Source: DAOSXA01 sp964526835 (GTDB lineage: Bacteria > Zixibacteria > MSB-5A5 > GN15 > FEB-12). Taken from it: 64,000 nucleotides of DNA. This document shows, in pieces, positions 25,846 through 35,705 of the stretch (position 1 is the first letter of the stretch; each line of letters opens with the position of its first letter). Location: NCBI GenBank assembly GCA_964526835.1, contig CAZGMK010000017.1, forward strand, positions 1-64,000. Reading direction: 5' to 3'. The notes beneath the pieces are model-generated. The model was not told the DNA's origin. It ran no database searches and saw only the letters and a program-made list of their open reading frames with translations. The translations under genes and the position numbers were made by a program.

Positions 25846-28325
25846 TCCATAGCCTCTTCTCCGGTTGCACTCCGACGATCCGATCGATAACGCCCGACCT
25901 GCACTGCGGTGACGGCTATCAACCAAATCAGAGTGAGCAGCGTCAGCAGTCTACCGGTGGCGTATCTTGATGAGTTGTACCTGAACAGAACCTGCTCGGT
26001 TCCGCCGGGTACCGCCACCGCCCGGAAGGTTCCGAAAGCCCTCAAGAGTTGGGCGGGGCGACCGTCGACCTCCACATGCCACGAGTCGTAGTAGTTGTCC
26101 CCCAGAAGCAGGAGGGCGTTGTCGGACGTCTTCACCCCGACCAGGACCGAATCCAGGGCATGACCGACGATCCAGGCAGAGTCTGATACCGCCTCGACTG
26201 AATCCGGAAGCGACTCGACAGCGAGAGCGGGTTCCTGTTCGAGAAGCAGGGTGCGTCGTATGTCAGCGGCTCCGTCTAGAATCCTGGGGTAGATAGCCTC
26301 GCGGCTGCTCATTACTTCGTAGTCCCGGTAGAGCTTGACACGCGGCAGGGCGTTGGGGTTACGGATGATCTGAGCCTGCTGTCCTAGGTCGAGAGCCTGG
26401 CTGATTGGCTCCGATCCGAAGTAGTTGGCGGGCAACTGCTGACCACCCGGAAGAAGAAGGTACTCCGCACCGACCAGATTGAGGAAGTTGGGATTGCCCT
26501 GGTTAGTCTTGGCTGGACCGCCCAGCAATTGATCGTACCACCGCAACTGGTTCCCGTGGTAGCCGACGACGACCTCCTGCCCGAACAACGGCAACATGGT
26601 CTCCGGCAGAATACCGAAATTCATCACTCGATACTGTCCGGGTGTGTTCTCGAAGAACTGTGTTATCGGGTTGCCCGCGAAATACTGCTCGGCGTCGAAG
26701 GTGCTTATGAAGCGGCTGTTGAACCGCATCCCGTCGATGACCGGGAGCGCCACCACCGCCAGCAATATGGCGACGCCGACTCTCCCCGCTCGGTAAAGCC
26801 ATATGAACAGAGCTGTCAGCAGCGCAAAGAGGAAGCCCATCCAGGCGCCGGCGGAAATATCGGGCAGCATCCTGACAGCGATGTCAAGCTTGGTAATCCC
26901 TCTCTGTACCTGCTGCGTGGTGGCTTCTTCATAGAACAGATCGGACCAAGCCTTCAAAAACCCTTCGCCGCCCGCCGAAATCATCAGCGCCAGCATAAGC
27001 ATCAGGGCCGGGAAACCCCACAGCAGGTAGTTGAAACGCGGCGAAACCTCTCGGCGCCGATTTGCGTAATCGCGAATCCACTGCAAACCCATGCCGGCCA
27101 GGAGAGATAACGAAAACGAAAAAAGAAACATGATCATCGCCGGCGCGCGCAGCGATTTCACTTTGGGTATGAGCCAGTAGAACAATCGAAAGACGGGTGT
27201 AGTATCGCCCAGGGCGTAAAGAAAAGCGAACAGAGCCAGGCCTCCGAAGAACCACGCCTCCTTGCGTCGGGCAAAGAACAAGCCGATCAAACCGACGAAG
27301 AGTGTGACTATCCCGACCGACTCCGAATTGTCTTTGAAGTAGTTCTTACCCCAGTAGTGGGTCCCCGCCTTGTCCGAATTTGTGCCGGGGAATTCGGGGA
27401 TCAGCATCCCCATGGCCTCCTCCTCGTGCATGGACCAGGAGGTGGCCCACTGCCAGCCCGATTTCGAGTCGGCTCGCGGAGAAAACTCTGTCGTGTAAAT
27501 GTAACCCGGATAGAACTGGATCGCGGAGAGCAGGAGTCCGATCAATACCGCATACAGCGCCAAGACTCCCGGCCGGATGACAGCCGGTACACTGCCGGTC
27601 CGACGCCACAGGAAAACCATCTTGAAGACCGTGTAAAGCGCCGCCGCCCAGAGCACAAAATACGACATCTGCGGGTGGGGTGAGAGAATAATGAACCCGA
27701 CTACCAGCCCCATCATGGAAAAGTGGAAGAACTGCCGGTAACCGGAAGTCTCGAAGCCGCTCTCAAGAAAGTAAATGACCATTGGGAAGAGAGTGGTGAC
27801 GAATATCTTCCCGTCGTGGCCCGGCGCCACCAGAGAGATCAGATAGGCTGAGAACATATATCCGGCGGCCGACATGAGCGATGGAATCTTGCTCAGGCCG
27901 AACCTTCGCGCACAAAGGTACATCAGAATGCCGGCCAGGAAGATGTGAAGGAACAGGTTTATCCCGAGCGTGCGGTAAAGCGAACCGAAAAACTTGATGA
28001 AGGACAGCGGATAGAAGATGTCACCATGGAAGGCATCGACATAGGGCATCCCTCCGAAGATATAGGGATTCCACTGCGGCACGCTCCAGTGCTCGGCGAC
28101 GTGATCGATCAGCAGCGACCGCATGAAGATGCCGGCGTTAATGGTGTCGGAACCATGGAGCATCTTGTCGGAGAAGAGGAAGGAGGAGAAGAGGATAACC
28201 AGCGCCACGAACAGCACGACAAAGGCGCCGGGGGCGAACCAGCGGGAGTTCTCGATATCGAAAGTCCGGGCTGCGGGTCTTCTTGCAGTTGAATCAGGGC
28301 GCTGCTTCTTCTTGGCCAAGGTCAA
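25842..28325 (-). CDS. YfhO family membrane protein
   Basis: This large polytopic inner-membrane protein of 827 residues has about 12-14 membrane segments and a long C-terminal periplasmic beta domain (about 590-800) before a last helix. YfhO proteins are GT-C-like and in Firmicutes add sugars to lipoteichoic acid. The conserved region LLIDHVAEHWSVPQWNPYIFGGMPY is typical. It lies between the flippase-like gene and the DPM1-like gene, which it overlaps by four bases. The substrate is unknown. Confidence 0.85.
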   Translation of the reverse strand: MTLAKKKQRPDSTARRPAARTFDIENSRWFAPGAFVVLFVALVILFSSFLFSDKMLHGSDTINAGIFMRSLLIDHVAEHWSVPQWNPYIFGGMPYVDAFHGDIFYPLSFIKFFGSLYRTLGINLFLHIFLAGILMYLCARRFGLSKIPSLMSAAGYMFSAYLISLVAPGHDGKIFVTTLFPMVIYFLESGFETSGYRQFFHFSMMGLVVGFIILSPHPQMSYFVLWAAALYTVFKMVFLWRRTGSVPAVIRPGVLALYAVLIGLLLSAIQFYPGYIYTTEFSPRADSKSGWQWATSWSMHEEEAMGMLIPEFPGTNSDKAGTHYWGKNYFKDNSESVGIVTLFVGLIGLFFARRKEAWFFGGLALFAFLYALGDTTPVFRLFYWLIPKVKSLRAPAMIMFLFSFSLSLLAGMGLQWIRDYANRRREVSPRFNYLLWGFPALMLMLALMISAGGEGFLKAWSDLFYEEATTQQVQRGITKLDIAVRMLPDISAGAWMGFLFALLTALFIWLYRAGRVGVAILLAVVALPVIDGMRFNSRFISTFDAEQYFAGNPITQFFENTPGQYRVMNFGILPETMLPLFGQEVVVGYHGNQLRWYDQLLGGPAKTNQGNPNFLNLVGAEYLLLPGGQQLPANYFGSEPISQALDLGQQAQIIRNPNALPRVKLYRDYEVMSSREAIYPRILDGAADIRRTLLLEQEPALAVESLPDSVEAVSDSAWIVGHALDSVLVGVKTSDNALLLLGDNYYDSWHVEVDGRPAQLLRAFGTFRAVAVPGGTEQVLFRYNSSRYATGRLLTLLTLIWLIAVTAVQVGRYRSDRRSATGEEAME

Positions 28326-28338
28326 TCTCCCGTCTTCA

Positions 28339-29286
28339 TCAGCGACGCACGGTCAGAGCCACGAGCGCCGCAGTTATCTCCAGCAGTATGGCCCATATAC
28401 GCGCCACGACCGCCACAGCCGGCCCGATCGGCCCCAGAAACGGCGTAAGCATCAAGCCCATCACCAGTTCACGGGGTCCGAACCCGCCCGGCGCGAAGAA
28501 TGACAGATACCCGACCTGATAAGCGGCATTGTAGATACCGGCGGCCGCTATCACGCTCAGATCCGTCGGTCCGGCGACAGCGCGAACAAAGAAGAAGAAG
28601 GCCACACCATAGCAGAACCAGCCCAGAAAATAACGGAGAAGCAGTTGCAGGGCAACTCTTTTGTCCAGGGCGAAGGAGATCGAAGGTCGACCCATCCGGG
28701 CCAGGCCCCAATTAGCCAAAGCCAGGATCCGACGCGGCCAGAGAACCAGCGCCGCGGTTACCGCCAGCATGCCCAGCGTGAACAGCCAGGCCGAGTAGTC
28801 GCCCAGAAGCGCTACCTGTTCGATCAGTATCCGTGATTCGAGTTGAAAGGCCAGAGCGAAGATCAGGAACGAGACCGGAATACTGAAGAGCTGGACCATG
28901 ACAAACGATGCCGTGGCCTGCTCGGGCTGAACGCCCTCCTTTCGGGCCAGGTAGAGTACTCCCAGCAGGGCCCAGACCTTACCGGGAATGTAGCGTCCAA
29001 GGTCGGCCAGGTAGAAAATTCGCCAGCACTTTCGCAGTGGTATCTTGTAACCGAAGCCCCCAATCAGGCGCTGCCAGTTGGCCGACATGACCAGGAAGGT
29101 AACCAACCCGGTCGCCAGCGACAGGGCAAGCCATCCCCACCTGATATCCCACGGGTAGTCCTTGATCTGCTCCCAGTGACGCGCGACCTGGATAAACAGG
29201 AAGTATATGATGACTATGGTCAAGCCCGTCTTGAGAACGGCGACGATGAAACGACGGACGGGGCGGGCGGAAGACGAGTTGTCCAT
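28339..29286 (-). CDS. Flippase-like membrane protein (LPG synthase TM domain, UPF0104)
   Basis: This 315-residue protein with about eight membrane segments is similar to the AglD/MprF N-terminal domain family. The family blocks IPLRKCWRIFYLADLGRYIPGKVWALLG and FAPGGFGPRELVMGLML are present. Relatives are proposed to move lipids or lipid-linked sugars across the membrane. No soluble lysyl-transferase domain is attached. It lies 8 bases from the GT2 gene upstream in the glycan cluster. Confidence 0.85.
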   Translation of the reverse strand: MDNSSSARPVRRFIVAVLKTGLTIVIIYFLFIQVARHWEQIKDYPWDIRWGWLALSLATGLVTFLVMSANWQRLIGGFGYKIPLRKCWRIFYLADLGRYIPGKVWALLGVLYLARKEGVQPEQATASFVMVQLFSIPVSFLIFALAFQLESRILIEQVALLGDYSAWLFTLGMLAVTAALVLWPRRILALANWGLARMGRPSISFALDKRVALQLLLRYFLGWFCYGVAFFFFVRAVAGPTDLSVIAAAGIYNAAYQVGYLSFFAPGGFGPRELVMGLMLTPFLGPIGPAVAVVARIWAILLEITAALVALTVRR

Positions 29287-29294
29287 ATGAACCG

Positions 29295-30284
29295 CTAACC
29301 CTCAGAACCAGCCCCGCGCCCACGACCGAGATCGCGAAGCTGGCGTCGTAGATCCGACAGTTCTTCCTTGATCGCAGTCTGCCCCTCGGCGACAAATCCC
29401 ATCATGAACAGCGCCATGCCGATTCCAACCAGAAGCATCACCAGATACAGCAGCTCTCTGCGCCCCTCACCCTCGACATAGCGCAGGTACAGCGCCACCA
29501 GGCCGACGAGTACTCCCAGGGCGAAGATCGCCGAGCCGGCCAGGCCGAAGAACAACAGCGGCTTACGAAGGAATGAAAGCTGGAACTTCACCGCCAGCAT
29601 GTCCAGGACACCGACCGGGATGCGCCAGATCGACGCGAACTTAGATTCTCCCCAGGCGCGATCATACAGCGTGACCTTGACCTCTTCAATGCGATAGCCG
29701 GCGTCGGACGCCAGCGGCACCAGGTAGCGATGCCAGTCGCGCCGGAGGTAGATACGTTCGACTACTTCTCGGCGAAAAGCCTTACAGGAGTTCAGGTCAT
29801 GTACCTTGACTCCAAATATGCGCCGGGAAATGCTGTTGTATACCCGCGAGACCAGACGCTTCCGGTACCTGCCCTGCTTCCAGCCGGTGCACAAGTCCGC
29901 CCCCTCGAGAATCGGCTGAACCAGTCGCGGGATGTCATCGGGCAGGAATTGTAAATCGGCCGGATAGAACACGAAGATGTCGCTGCGGGCGGTAGCGAAA
30001 CCGGTCTGCAGGGCGGCGGTAAGCCCCCGATTACTGGGGTGAACAGCGTACCGAACAAAATCATAGCGCCGGGCGGCCTCTTCTATTCGCTGGAGAGTGT
30101 CATCGGTAGAACCGTCATCAACAAACACAAGCTCATGACGATGCCGGCTGCCCTCAGCCATCTCGCTGAAGAGCCGGCAGAACTGCTCGATATTTCCGGC
30201 TTCGTTGAAGGCCGGAACGATTGTGGAAATCACAGTCCTGTTATCCGATTCGGTCGACGCCACGTTACATATCCTCAAGCTCAT
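29295..30284 (-). CDS. Glycosyltransferase family 2 with C-terminal membrane helices
   Basis: This DPM1/DPMS-like transferase of 329 residues opens STIVPAFNEAGNIEQF, with LVFVDDGSTDDTL, YPADLQFLPDDIPRLV in place of the usual DADLQ (the metal site kept as ADLQ), and DLNSCKAFRREVVERI. Two membrane helices follow (about 230-290) and a charged tail. Such enzymes load sugars on undecaprenyl phosphate. It overlaps the GT39 gene upstream by 20 bases. Confidence 0.88.
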   Translation of the reverse strand: MSLRICNVASTESDNRTVISTIVPAFNEAGNIEQFCRLFSEMAEGSRHRHELVFVDDGSTDDTLQRIEEAARRYDFVRYAVHPSNRGLTAALQTGFATARSDIFVFYPADLQFLPDDIPRLVQPILEGADLCTGWKQGRYRKRLVSRVYNSISRRIFGVKVHDLNSCKAFRREVVERIYLRRDWHRYLVPLASDAGYRIEEVKVTLYDRAWGESKFASIWRIPVGVLDMLAVKFQLSFLRKPLLFFGLAGSAIFALGVLVGLVALYLRYVEGEGRRELLYLVMLLVGIGMALFMMGFVAEGQTAIKEELSDLRRQLRDLGRGRGAGSEG

Positions 30285-32370
30285 TCATAGCCAGTCGTAT
30301 CTTACCTACCGTGGGGGCCAGCCGCACAGCCCTGCGGAAGTATCTCAGACCCATAGTCTTATACTCGGATCGACCGGTCATCTCATAACGACCTTTGCAG
30401 AACATGGCCAGCGCGGCGTTAAGATTGTAGTTGGTGGGCGAAAACTCAACGGCTTTTTTCAGATAGTACTCCTGGCGCTCCCACTGGTTTTTCTTGTCAG
30501 CCAGATCTGCCATCAGCAGGTTGCCTGTGATGTTGTTTGGCTGCTGACGAAGATACTGAGACCCCAGGTACCAGGCCCGCGCAGTATCGCCGACGGTGAA
30601 CATGACCGCGGCCAGCTCGAACACGGAGGGTTGATACTGACGCGCGACGGGATTGCCGGTCTTGCCGCCGATGGCATAGACACGTACCTTCTTGAGACCG
30701 ACATGGTAAGTGCAGATGTGGGGCGAGTGGTCCAGAATGCCCGGCATTTGCTCCTTGGCTCGTTCCTCGTTCGACTCGTCAAGTAACAGGTGGGTCACCG
30801 GGAAACGGTCAAAAAGTCGCGCATCACCGCCTTCCGGACCGAACATGTGAATCACCGCCGGTGCCCCTGTCACAAGAGCAAACGTGGGACCATAGGGTCC
30901 GGAGTACGTTGCATTCTCGCCCACCGACATGGCAAAGTCGCGGGCGTTATCGCGAATCGTGAATTGCACTCGCTCCCGCCAATCCGTGATGCCGTAGGCT
31001 CCGCTGACCACAGTCCAACCGGTCAGCAGAACCACTGCTGCTCGTGAGAGCACCCGCGGGCGCGGCAGCTTCCCGGAATTGTACAGGTCGGTGGCCAGTC
31101 CCACCGCCGCGCTGAGCAACAGGGCGACACCGAGGCCCTGCCACCAATCATGGCGATAATCGAAGTAACCGCCAAGGGCAAAGCTGATGCCTCCGATGAC
31201 CTGCATGGCCACAACGTAGTTGATCGGTAGCACCAGTAGGTAGTACAACCACGGTATCTTCCCTTCGGCCCTCTCGCCCGCCTGGCGCCAGAGGCGGACC
31301 AGCACCACCGAAGCCGCGCCACAATAGGCATAGACCGAGGGCAGCTGATATCGCAAGGGGCGGTAGTTCCAGATCATCAGCGACAGGTGAAAAGCAACGA
31401 TCATGGCGACGATGAAGACGTGGCCGGCGCCCAGAGTCCCGAAGCCGTCGCGCCAGCTGCGAGCTCTGGCGATATGATACAGCAGCATCCAGATCAGGAC
31501 GACGCCGAGCAATCCGGGCACGACCATACGCTCGGACAGTCGGCTGTCGGCTCCGAAGCTGGACAGCTTCGAGAAAAACTCTCCGACGGAGTTGAAGGCC
31601 TCGGGAGCTCCGTAGAGATCATAGGCCTGCTCCCCGATATAGCCGGTCACCTGTTCCGGAGTTTGCACATAGCTGAAATACACCCAGGCAAGCGTCAGCA
31701 CACCGAACCCGACCGCGAACATGAGTGGTTTGCGCGCCCGATCTGCGCTCTGCGCCTTATCCTCGAAGCGCCAGTGGTAGAGAAGCCAGCACGCGAACGG
31801 GAACAGGAAGATCAGACCGATCACCTTGCCGAAGTACACCCCCAGCCCGAGTGAGGCCCCCGCCAGCAGATATCCAAGTTGCCGAGGCCAGCAGCTGATC
31901 AGGACCAGGGCAAGGAAAGCCCAGAAACACATGGCGTGTTCAAGGAAAGGCAAGCGCCCGAAGAAGAACAGGTTGTAGTTGAGTCCGGCCATGAAAGCAA
32001 ACAGCCAGGCGGCCCACCATCCGGCCAGACGAACCATGAAGATAAAGAACAGAACCAGGGCGCCGAAAGCGTACAGCACACCAACCAGGTTGGACTGCCA
32101 AAGGCCCGTTCCGACGATCTCGAACACCAGGACGGCCAGGGCAGTCACCGTGGATTTGACGAAGAAGGGCTGTCTATGGTCATTGAAGGGATTGAGGTCA
32201 CCCCGCTCGACGAAGTACCGGGCGTAGAGGGTGTACTGCGGATGATCCGTATATACGCTTGTGGATTCAGACAGCCGCTGCGGCGGATCAGCCTCAAGGT
32301 CCCACAACCGCAGGCCCAGCAGGACTGCCAGAAACAGAACAGAAATGCCTATTTTCGTCAGCCGTGACAT
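30265..32370 (-). CDS. GT39/ArnT-like membrane glycosyltransferase with C-terminal TPR segment
   Basis: This 701-residue protein probably uses polyprenyl-phosphate sugars outside the membrane. It has about 12 membrane helices. The first loop has TDHPQYTLYARYF, with acidic residues as in the GT-C fold, and RLPFLEHAMCFWAF. The last ~130 residues form TPR-like helices (AWYLGSQYLRQQP, RQEYYLKKAVEFSPTNYNLNAAL). It overlaps the GT2 gene downstream by 20 bases and shares one base with the aminotransferase stop upstream. Confidence 0.8.
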   Translation of the reverse strand: MSRLTKIGISVLFLAVLLGLRLWDLEADPPQRLSESTSVYTDHPQYTLYARYFVERGDLNPFNDHRQPFFVKSTVTALAVLVFEIVGTGLWQSNLVGVLYAFGALVLFFIFMVRLAGWWAAWLFAFMAGLNYNLFFFGRLPFLEHAMCFWAFLALVLISCWPRQLGYLLAGASLGLGVYFGKVIGLIFLFPFACWLLYHWRFEDKAQSADRARKPLMFAVGFGVLTLAWVYFSYVQTPEQVTGYIGEQAYDLYGAPEAFNSVGEFFSKLSSFGADSRLSERMVVPGLLGVVLIWMLLYHIARARSWRDGFGTLGAGHVFIVAMIVAFHLSLMIWNYRPLRYQLPSVYAYCGAASVVLVRLWRQAGERAEGKIPWLYYLLVLPINYVVAMQVIGGISFALGGYFDYRHDWWQGLGVALLLSAAVGLATDLYNSGKLPRPRVLSRAAVVLLTGWTVVSGAYGITDWRERVQFTIRDNARDFAMSVGENATYSGPYGPTFALVTGAPAVIHMFGPEGGDARLFDRFPVTHLLLDESNEERAKEQMPGILDHSPHICTYHVGLKKVRVYAIGGKTGNPVARQYQPSVFELAAVMFTVGDTARAWYLGSQYLRQQPNNITGNLLMADLADKKNQWERQEYYLKKAVEFSPTNYNLNAALAMFCKGRYEMTGRSEYKTMGLRYFRRAVRLAPTVGKIRLAMNELEDM

Positions 32371-33455
32371 CAGCCCCTTTCAAAGAACTCTCTCACCCTG
32401 GCGCCCACATACTCAACATGTTCCTCCGGCATTTCAGGGTAGATGGGAAGCGACAGGATCTGCTCAGACAGTTCCTCGGTCACCGGGAAATCGCCTTTCT
32501 TGTGCCCCAGGTACCCAAAAGCAGGCTGTAGGTGTATCGGTATTGGATAGTGAATTATGCTGGGCACTCCGTTCTCAGACAGATACTCCTGTAGCTCATC
32601 TCGTCGCTCGGCGGCAATCACGTATACGTGAAAAACCTCCTGTTCCGGTAATACGACCGGTAATCCTTTCAGCAAGTCATTGTACAGAGATGCAATCCGT
32701 TTACGCTTTCGATTCCACTCATCAAGGTGTCGAAGCTTGACTCTGAGAATCGCCCCTTGAATTGCATCCATTCGCGCATTGTAACCCAGCAACTCGTGAC
32801 GATACTTCTCGGAAGAACCATGGTCCCTCAGCATCCGAAGGCGCCCGGCCAAAGATTCATCACCGGTAGTAATTGCCCCCCCCTCACCGCAAGCCCCGAG
32901 GTTCTTGGCCGGATAAAACGAAAACGCAGCCATTTCCCCCAGTGAACCGACAGGACGACCATTGTACTTTGCGCCGTGAGCCTGGGCGGAATCCTCTATC
33001 AGAGCCAGATCATGCTGAAGGGCAACACTCTCGACCGCATCCCAATCGACCGGACGCCCATACAGGTGCACAGGCACAACGGCCTTGGTCTTATCGGTGA
33101 CTTCGATCCTCGATGGATCCATGTTCCGAGAGACAGGATCAACATCGACAAGAACCGGACGCGCCCCCGTGTGAGCGATGGCGGCAGCGGTCGCAACAAA
33201 GGTATTGGCTGAAGTAATGACTTCAGCGCCAGGCCGAATACCGAGCGCCCTGAGAGAAAGCAATAGAGCAGAAGTGCCGGAGTTGACGGCAACACAATAC
33301 CTGCTCCCGCAGTATCGGGCGAATTCCTGCTCAAACTGCTCAACTTCAGGTCCCAGAACGTAGCTGCCGCTGGACAATACACTCTGCAGAGCGGCAGATA
33401 TCTCTTTTCGGAGACTGCGATATTGAGCCGTCAAATCGAGGTACGGCACCTTCAT
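32370..33455 (-). CDS. DegT/DnrJ/EryC1/StrS sugar aminotransferase
   Basis: This PLP enzyme of 361 residues probably aminates a nucleotide keto-sugar for the surface glycan. The sequence shows GSYVLGPEVEQFEQEFARYC, VNSGTSALLLSLRALG, EDSAQAHGAKYNG and the PLP lysine in FSFYPAKNLGACGEGG. The start is the ATG at 33455 (MKVPYLDLTAQY), the family's usual opening. A longer frame to 33845 is the shadow of pyrC. It links the pyr genes to the glycan genes, with 8 bases after pyrC. Confidence 0.92.
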   Translation of the reverse strand: MKVPYLDLTAQYRSLRKEISAALQSVLSSGSYVLGPEVEQFEQEFARYCGSRYCVAVNSGTSALLLSLRALGIRPGAEVITSANTFVATAAAIAHTGARPVLVDVDPVSRNMDPSRIEVTDKTKAVVPVHLYGRPVDWDAVESVALQHDLALIEDSAQAHGAKYNGRPVGSLGEMAAFSFYPAKNLGACGEGGAITTGDESLAGRLRMLRDHGSSEKYRHELLGYNARMDAIQGAILRVKLRHLDEWNRKRKRIASLYNDLLKGLPVVLPEQEVFHVYVIAAERRDELQEYLSENGVPSIIHYPIPIHLQPAFGYLGHKKGDFPVTEELSEQILSLPIYPEMPEEHVEYVGARVREFFERG

Positions 33456-33463
33456 CGCATCAA

Positions 33464-34771
33464 TCACTCCTCGCCCCTGAAAACCAGATTCCCGTTCATG
33501 ATCGTATAGGCCACTTGCCCCGACAACTCCCGACCGATGAATGGGCAATTCCGCGAACGAGACCGGAACTTGTCGGCCTGGACAGTCCATTTGCGATCCG
33601 GATCGATCACTGTAATGTCGGCCGGCGATCCCTCTGACAAATTGCCGCCCGGCAGATCGAGGATGCGGGCGGGATTGATAGTCATCTTGCGGATAGCGTC
33701 GGCCCAGCTCAGGTAGCCCTTGTCGATCAGAAACGTCTTGACGAGACCCAGGGTAGTCTCCAGGCCGATCATTCCTGGCGGCGCCATGTCGAATTCGCAG
33801 TCCTTGGCTTCGTCGGTATGGGGCGCGTGGTCCGAGACGATACAATCAATGGTTCCATCGACCAGTCCCTCGATCACCGCGTCGCGGTCGCTTCTGGTTC
33901 TCAGGGGCGGGTTGACGCGCAGATTGGTGTCGAAGGTCTTGCCGATCTCTTCGTCGGTGAGAATCATGTGGTGCGGCGTGGCCTCGGCGGTCACCCGGAT
34001 TCCCTCGGCTTTGGCCTGCCTGATCGCCCCGACCGCCCCGGCTGTAGTCACATGCTGAATGTGGAGCCGCCCTCCGACCCGGCGACAGAGTGCGATGTCG
34101 CGCATGACCGCGATTTCTTCACTCACCGCCGGAGCTCCAGCCATTCCCAGGCGAGCCGATTGGTATGACTCGTTCATGACCGCCCCCGCGCACAAGTACT
34201 GATCCTCGGCGTGTTGCATCACCGGAATGTCAAACATGCGCGCGTAGTCCAGCGCCCGGAGCATGATGGCCGGGTTCTGAACGTAGTTACCGTCATCGGT
34301 GACCGCTACCGCCCCCATCTTGACCAGGTCGCCGATCTCCGAGAGGGCCTCGCCCTTCAGTCCCTGTGTAATTGCACCGACAACATACACCCGGGCATCC
34401 GCCTCCTGGGCGCGATCCTGCACAAAGCGCACGGTCTCCTGGTTGTCGATAACCGGGCTGGTGTTCGGCATGCAGCAAATGGAAGTGAATCCGCCGGCGG
34501 CCGCGGCCCGACAACCGGAAACCACGGTCTCCGCTCGCTCGCGCCCCGGCTCGCGCAGATGCACATGAATATCGATCAGTCCCGGCACGACCAGCATGCC
34601 CGACGCGTCAATAATGCTTCCGGGCGCCATCTTCTCAAGAACGGCTGTGTTATCGTCCATCCCGGCAATAACGCCGTCCTTGATATAGACATTCAGGTCC
34701 TTGCCGAAGCCGAGGGCCGGATCCACCACTCGCCCACCGACGATAGCCAGATCGAAGATCGATTCATTCAT
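33464..34771 (-). CDS. pyrC: Dihydroorotase
   Basis: It closes carbamoyl-aspartate to dihydroorotate, the third step of pyrimidine synthesis. The 435 residues are of the class I (long) type. Zinc ligands are seen in DIHVHLREPG near residue 60, the carboxylated-lysine region is usually near 150, and further ligands are in IQHVTTAG and CIVSDHAPHTDEAKD. The start overlaps the end of pyrB by eight bases. Downstream the operon turns to glycan genes. Confidence 0.95.
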   Translation of the reverse strand: MNESIFDLAIVGGRVVDPALGFGKDLNVYIKDGVIAGMDDNTAVLEKMAPGSIIDASGMLVVPGLIDIHVHLREPGRERAETVVSGCRAAAAGGFTSICCMPNTSPVIDNQETVRFVQDRAQEADARVYVVGAITQGLKGEALSEIGDLVKMGAVAVTDDGNYVQNPAIMLRALDYARMFDIPVMQHAEDQYLCAGAVMNESYQSARLGMAGAPAVSEEIAVMRDIALCRRVGGRLHIQHVTTAGAVGAIRQAKAEGIRVTAEATPHHMILTDEEIGKTFDTNLRVNPPLRTRSDRDAVIEGLVDGTIDCIVSDHAPHTDEAKDCEFDMAPPGMIGLETTLGLVKTFLIDKGYLSWADAIRKMTINPARILDLPGGNLSEGSPADITVIDPDRKWTVQADKFRSRSRNCPFIGRELSGQVAYTIMNGNLVFRGEE

Positions 34772-35705
34772 CGCTGGTTTCCTCCTCGCGATCGGACAGT
34801 AGATAAAGCACGGCCATGCGGACCGCCTGGCCGTTGGTGACCTGATCCAGAATCACGGACTGCTCAGAGTCGGCGACAGTGCTCGACATCTCGACGCCGC
34901 GGTTGATGGGGCCGGGGTGCATTATCGTGAAATTATCGTTCAACCGCGCCAGGCGCTCGCGGTTGAGCCCCCACAGGTTGTTATACTCGCGCTGTGAGGG
35001 AAACAGACCTGATTGCTGGCGTTCAAGCTGGATGCGCATGACGTTGACGACATCGGCGCCCTCCAGGGCCTCATCGATCCGGGTGTAAACATCGACTCCG
35101 AACTGCTCGACCTTGTATGGAAACAGAGTAGAGGGACCGCAGACAGCAACCGAGGCGCCCATGGTCTTTAGCCCCCAAATGTTCGAGCGAATCACCCGCG
35201 AGTGGCGCACATCACCGATCAGGATCACCCTGAGGCCGTCAAGACGACCATACTTCTTCCAGATAGTGTACATATCCAGAAGCGCCTGAGTGGGATGCTC
35301 ATGGGACCCGTCGCCGGCGTTAATTATATTCGCGTCAATGCATTGAGTCAGAAAATAGGGCACGCCGACCGAGCCGTGGCGCACCACCACCATATCGATC
35401 TTCATGGCTTCTATATTCTGGACTGTATCGCGCAGTGATTCTCCCTTTTTGACCGATGAAGCCGAAGCGCTGAAATTGACCGTATCAGCCGACAGCCTCT
35501 TTTCGGCCAGCTCGAATGAAATCCGAGTGCGGGTCGACGGCTCATAGAACAGATTGACTATGGTCAACCCCCGCAGGGTCGGCACTTTCTTGATTTTGCG
35601 TTCGATGATCTCCCGGAAGGGGTCGGCGGTCTCCAGAATGAGCTGGAGGTCCTTGCGCGAAACGCCTTCCAGGCCCAGCAAATGGCGCGAACTCAGTCGG
35701 CTCAC
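34764..35705 (-). CDS. pyrB: Aspartate carbamoyltransferase catalytic subunit
   Basis: It joins carbamoyl phosphate and aspartate. The 313 residues have STRTRISFE near 55 (carbamoyl phosphate site), the HPTQALLDMYT block near 133, and PRINRG-like PINRGVEMS near the end. No PyrI regulatory chain is seen, as expected when PyrR controls the operon. The GTG start overlaps the pyrR stop by four bases with GGAGTAAGGA just before. Confidence 0.96.
   Translation of the reverse strand: MSRLSSRHLLGLEGVSRKDLQLILETADPFREIIERKIKKVPTLRGLTIVNLFYEPSTRTRISFELAEKRLSADTVNFSASASSVKKGESLRDTVQNIEAMKIDMVVVRHGSVGVPYFLTQCIDANIINAGDGSHEHPTQALLDMYTIWKKYGRLDGLRVILIGDVRHSRVIRSNIWGLKTMGASVAVCGPSTLFPYKVEQFGVDVYTRIDEALEGADVVNVMRIQLERQQSGLFPSQREYNNLWGLNRERLARLNDNFTIMHPGPINRGVEMSSTVADSEQSVILDQVTNGQAVRMAVLYLLSDREEETSDE

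Noticed and set aside
33456..33845. 130-codon N-terminal extension of the DegT aminotransferase
   Set aside because: Out-of-frame shadow of pyrC; the family start MKVPYLDL is at 33455.
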